From CAMYKD01 sp041617155 (GTDB lineage: Bacteria; Pseudomonadota; Alphaproteobacteria; Kiloniellales; JAKSDN01): a DNA stretch of 16,409 nt. Location of the stretch: assembly GCA_041617155.1 (NCBI GenBank), contig JBFJPL010000085.1, forward strand, positions 1 to 16,409, read 5' to 3'. The notes beneath the pieces were generated by a model. The model made no database searches, had not been told where the DNA came from, and was given only the letters and a program-made list of their open reading frames with translations. The first letter of the stretch is position 1; each line of letters begins with the position of its first letter. The translations under genes were made by a program, and so were the position numbers. Shown piece by piece: positions 13,461 through 16,409 of the stretch.

Positions 13461-14810
13461 GTGCGAAACTCACAGACCTCAGCCTGGCCTCTGCATTGGA
13501 GAGCCGCAACTACGACGGTAGTTCTTACGCTCGTGGCTGCCGGCGTCGCTGCGGCGATCTGGCATCGGCTCGAGGATTCGGCGGTTGAGCCCGCGGCCCT
13601 CGAGCGCATGGCTCTGCCGCTGCCCGATAAGCCGTCGATCGCCGTGCTGCCGTTCGAGAACCTTGACCGCGACCCGGAGCAGGACTTCTGGGTAGCAGGC
13701 ATCACCGAGGCGCTCATCACTTCACTTTCCAACACGCCCAAGATTTTCGTGATCGCCCACCACTCGATTGCCACCTATGGGAGCCATCAGGTGGAGCCCC
13801 GTAAGGTGGCGGAGGCGTTTGGCGTTCGCTACGTCTTAAAGGGTGACGCCCAAGGCTCGGCTGGTCGTGCCAAGGTCAAGGCGGAGCTGTTTGACGCTCT
13901 CAGCGGTCGGCTCGTCTGGGCCGCGCAGTTCGAGCGCGCCTTCGAGGACCTCTCGCTGCTTCAAAGTCAGCTGACCCGCAAGGTCGTGGGCGCCCTCGAA
14001 GTCGAACCGAGCGAGAGCGAATGGACTCGCATGGTGCGCCAGCCGACGGACAGTCCGGAGGCCTACCGGCTTTTTCGCGAGGGGCTGGTGCACTACCGTC
14101 GTCAGACAAAGGCCGACAACGACGAAGCCAGAAGGCTTTTCGGCGCGGCCGCGATGATCGATAGCGCTTTTACGGACGCCCTTTGCTTCGAGGGTTTCGC
14201 GCTCTTGAGAGCGGGCCTTCAAGGTTGGGGGGAACAGCCCGAGCAGGCCTTCGGTCGTGCCGTCCTGCGCGCGCAAGCGGCCATCGCGCATGACCCGGAC
14301 CATGCACCCGCTTACGCCCTCTTAGGGTTCGCCCACCTCTGGCAGCGGCGCCATGAGGAGTCGATTGCCAATTTTGAGACGGCGCTCCGACTGGAGCCCG
14401 GGAATGCCAACTACGCCGTCGGCCTCGGCATGAGCCTGACGTTTGCCGGCCAGCCGCAAGGCGCACCGGAATACATCAACCGGGCCCGGCGCCTGGGCCC
14501 TTACTATCCGGACTGGTTTCTCGGGGCGTTGGGCCGCGCGCACCTCATGCTTGGGCGCCACGATGAGGCGATCGCTGCCTTTAGCGCCCGTCGTAAGCGA
14601 AATCCCGGATCGAGCCTGGCCACCCTGGACCTGATAGCAGCTTACAGCCTAGCTGGGCAAAAAGAGAAAGCGCGAAGTTTGGCCAGCCAACTGCTCGCGC
14701 GCGACCCGACATTCGAATTGACGGCCTTCATCATCCACATGCCCTACAAGGACCCGGCGTGGACGGAACGGATCTTCGGCGCATTGCGCTCGGCCGGCTT
14801 GCCGGCGTGA
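13461..14810 (+). CDS. Membrane-anchored TolB/FlgO-like and TPR protein
   Basis: Encodes 449 aa from GTG 13461, with no clear ribosome binding site; the next upstream in-frame stop is at 13395, so little can be added. Seen: a short N-terminal tail, one membrane helix (about 16-34, TTTVVLTLVAAGVAAAIW), a linker, then KPSIAVLPFENLDRDPEQDF opening a TolB/FlgO-like domain (about 57-165; GITEALITSLSNTPKIFVIA, GVRYVLKGDA), and a helical TPR array (about 195-435, e.g. DHAPAYALLGFAHLWQRRHE). This tail normally follows an adenylate-cyclase catalytic domain or a CadC-like winged helix; neither is present here. The part after the helix is probably periplasmic. It may form one signalling locus with the kinase and regulator upstream. 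Annotation as 'adenylate cyclase' by similarity would be misleading. Confidence 0.82.
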   Translation: MRNSQTSAWPLHWRAATTTVVLTLVAAGVAAAIWHRLEDSAVEPAALERMALPLPDKPSIAVLPFENLDRDPEQDFWVAGITEALITSLSNTPKIFVIAHHSIATYGSHQVEPRKVAEAFGVRYVLKGDAQGSAGRAKVKAELFDALSGRLVWAAQFERAFEDLSLLQSQLTRKVVGALEVEPSESEWTRMVRQPTDSPEAYRLFREGLVHYRRQTKADNDEARRLFGAAAMIDSAFTDALCFEGFALLRAGLQGWGEQPEQAFGRAVLRAQAAIAHDPDHAPAYALLGFAHLWQRRHEESIANFETALRLEPGNANYAVGLGMSLTFAGQPQGAPEYINRARRLGPYYPDWFLGALGRAHLMLGRHDEAIAAFSARRKRNPGSSLATLDLIAAYSLAGQKEKARSLASQLLARDPTFELTAFIIHMPYKDPAWTERIFGALRSAGLPA

Positions 14811-14905
14811 CAGCAAACACCTTGGCGATTTGAACGACATGGTGGTCCGCTCACTGGTTCGCCCGCGCCGCGTGCGGTTCGTTGCCAGCGGTGCACGGAC
14901 GGCGC
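14811..14905. other. Convergent intergenic gap
   Basis: These 95 bp lie between the stops of the TPR gene and fhs. I find no T-tailed hairpin here. Confidence 0.4.
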
Positions 14906-16409
14906 CTAGAACAGCCCTTCGATCTGGCCCTGGTCGTTCAAACGGATGTTGTTGGCCGAAGGTTCTCGCGGCAGGCCCGGCATGGTCATGATCGCGCCGG
15001 TCACGGCGACGATGAAGCCGGCGCCGTTGGACAGCCTGAGCTCGCGGATCGGCACCTCGAAGCCCGAAGGCGCACCCTTCGACTCCGGGTCGGTAGAGAA
15101 GCTGTACTGGGTTTTGGCCATACAGATCGGGAAATGGCCGTAGTCGGCCTGCAGCTCCTCGAAGCGCTTGGCGATGACCCCGTCGTAGGAGATGTCCTCG
15201 CCGCCGTAGACCTTTTGCACCACGGTACGGACCTTGTCGACCAGCGGCATGTCGTCCGGGTAGAGCAGCTTGAAGTCGGCCTTGCCGCTGTCGGCCAACT
15301 CGACCACGTGGCCGGCCAGATGCTCCGTGCCGGCGCCGCCGTCGGCCCAGTGGCTGGCAACGAAGGCCTGGACGCCCTCGGCCTCGGCCGCCGCCCTGAC
15401 TGCCTGCAGCTCGGCCTCGGTGTCACCGATGAACTGGTTGATCGAGACCGTGACCGGCACGCCAAAGGACTTCACGTTCCTGATGTGGCGAACCATGTTC
15501 TCGCAGCCCTTCTTGACCGCCGCCACGTTCTCCTTGCCGAGATCGGCCTTGGCGACGCCGCCGTGCATCTTGAGCGCACGCACCGTGGCCACCAGCACCG
15601 TGGCGTCGGGCTTGAGGCCGGCCAACCGACACTTGATGTCGAAGAACTTCTCGGCGCCCAGGTCGGCGCCGAAGCCGGCCTCGGTGACCACGTAGTCGGC
15701 CAGCTTGAGCGCCGTCTTGGTGGCGATCGCCGAGTTGCAGCCGTGGGCGATGTTGGCGAACGGACCGCCGTGCACGAAGGCCGGATTGTTCTCCAGGGTC
15801 TGCACCAGGTTCGGGGCAACGGCCTCCTTGAGCAACACGGACATGGGGCCGGGGCCCTTGACGTCGCGGGCATAGATCGGCGCGCGCTGGCGGTTTTGGG
15901 CGATCACGATCCGGCCGAGCCGCTCGACCAAGTCGTCGAGGTCGGTGGCCAGGCAGAAGATCGCCATGATCTCGGAGGCAACGACGATGTCGAAGCCGTC
16001 CTCGCGCGGGAAACCGTTGGCCACGCCGCCCAGGGAGTTGGTGATGACCCTGAGCGCCCGGTCGTTCATGTCGACCACGCGCTTCCAGGCGACGCGCCGG
16101 GAATCGATCGTCGGCTCCAGTCCCCAGTAGATGTGGTTGTCGATCAGGGCCGAGAGCAGGTTGTGGGCGATGCCGATGGCGTGGAAGTCGCCGGTGAAGT
16201 GGAGGTTGATGTCCTCCATGGGCACGACCTGGGCATAGCCGCCGCCGGCCGCCCCGCCCTTCATGCCGAAGCAGGGGCCGAGCGATGGCTCGCGCAGACA
16301 GATCATCGCCTTCTTGCCGATCCGGTTGAGGCCGTCGCCCAAGCCCACGGTGGTCGTGGTCTTGCCTTCGCCGGCCGGCGTCGGGGTGATCGCGGTCACC
16401 AGGATCAGC
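14906..16409 (-). CDS. fhs: Formate-tetrahydrofolate ligase, 5' end outside the window
   Basis: Formate + ATP + tetrahydrofolate gives 10-formyl-THF, ADP and phosphate, feeding one-carbon metabolism in the cytoplasm. The last 500 codons are visible, ending at TAG (14906-14908); the family has about 555-560 residues, so roughly the first 55-60 lie beyond the window edge. Seen: the P-loop TPTPAGEGKTTTTVGLGDGL directly at the edge, EPSLGPCFGMKGGAAGGGYA, INLHFTGDFHAIGIAHNLLS, FVHGGPFANIAHGCNSAIAT, and the C-terminal MTMPGLPREPSANNIRLND. All conserved blocks are intact with no frameshift. Its neighbours here are unrelated signalling genes in convergent orientation, so other folate genes would have to lie upstream, beyond the window. 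Confidence 0.97.
   Translation of the reverse strand, partial: LILVTAITPTPAGEGKTTTTVGLGDGLNRIGKKAMICLREPSLGPCFGMKGGAAGGGYAQVVPMEDINLHFTGDFHAIGIAHNLLSALIDNHIYWGLEPTIDSRRVAWKRVVDMNDRALRVITNSLGGVANGFPREDGFDIVVASEIMAIFCLATDLDDLVERLGRIVIAQNRQRAPIYARDVKGPGPMSVLLKEAVAPNLVQTLENNPAFVHGGPFANIAHGCNSAIATKTALKLADYVVTEAGFGADLGAEKFFDIKCRLAGLKPDATVLVATVRALKMHGGVAKADLGKENVAAVKKGCENMVRHIRNVKSFGVPVTVSINQFIGDTEAELQAVRAAAEAEGVQAFVASHWADGGAGTEHLAGHVVELADSGKADFKLLYPDDMPLVDKVRTVVQKVYGGEDISYDGVIAKRFEELQADYGHFPICMAKTQYSFSTDPESKGAPSGFEVPIRELRLSNGAGFIVAVTGAIMTMPGLPREPSANNIRLNDQGQIEGLF

Noticed and set aside
1..16409. CRISPR array, tRNA/rRNA genes, insertion sequences, attachment sites
   Set aside because: I saw no regularly spaced repeats, no cloverleaf candidates, no transposase or integrase motifs and no terminal inverted repeats with target duplications.

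Overview
The window is GC-rich and densely coded, except for one AT-rich pocket near 5.3-5.45 kb. It looks like the chromosome of an alphaproteobacterium, possibly of the Rhodospirillales/Kiloniellales kind. This rests on the FixL/FixJ-style signalling pair, the MuiA-type envelope protein, the style of the SucCD-like and Fhs proteins, and a base composition near two-thirds G+C. The lineage is inferred from gene style only. I see no rRNA, tRNA, CRISPR array, transposase or phage gene.

Layout. 1-504 (+): the 3' end of a secreted cysteine-containing protein of unknown role. A long hairpin (528-569) separates it from a convergent MuiA/DUF4139-family exported protein (589-2262, -). Upstream of that on the same strand is a 425-aa acidic, proline-rich coiled-coil protein (2460-3737, -). 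Divergent from it is a fusion of a redoxin-like domain and a 2OG-Fe(II) oxygenase domain (3954-5039, +). The redoxin half has no cysteine. A 53-aa ORF (5074-5235, -) and an AT-rich intergenic pocket follow, then a zinc-ribbon SAM methyltransferase (5583-6308, +).

6326-8376 (-) is a two-gene operon for an ADP/GDP-forming acyl-CoA ligase resembling succinyl-CoA synthetase (sucC-sucD order, TGATG junction). Several active-site loops of both subunits differ from canonical SucCD, so the substrate may not be succinate. The divergent neighbour (8544-9020, +) resembles the isochorismatase/cysteine-hydrolase fold but has no cysteine. A GntR-like palindrome lies between the two and overlaps the predicted sucC -10 box.

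9117-9332 (-) is a short membrane-segment ORF that looks like a leftover sensor-protein N-terminus. 9670-12853 (+) encodes a four-PAS, FixL-class membrane histidine kinase and a translationally overlapping FixJ-class response regulator. They are followed by a 104-aa coiled-coil protein (12977-13291) and a membrane-anchored TolB/FlgO-like plus TPR protein (13461-14810). Together these could form one signalling locus: the kinase senses, the regulator acts on DNA, and the last two are possible outputs or partners. Twin CCCTAGGG palindromes precede the kinase and an ATTTCCGGAAAT palindrome precedes the TPR gene. Convergent to this block and cut by the window end is formate-tetrahydrofolate ligase (fhs, 14906-16409, -).

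The most interesting leads are the cysteine-less redoxin/oxygenase fusion, the atypical SucCD-like ligase with its palindrome and degenerate isochorismatase-like partner, the kinase/regulator/coiled-coil/TPR cluster, and the small ORF beside the AT-rich pocket.
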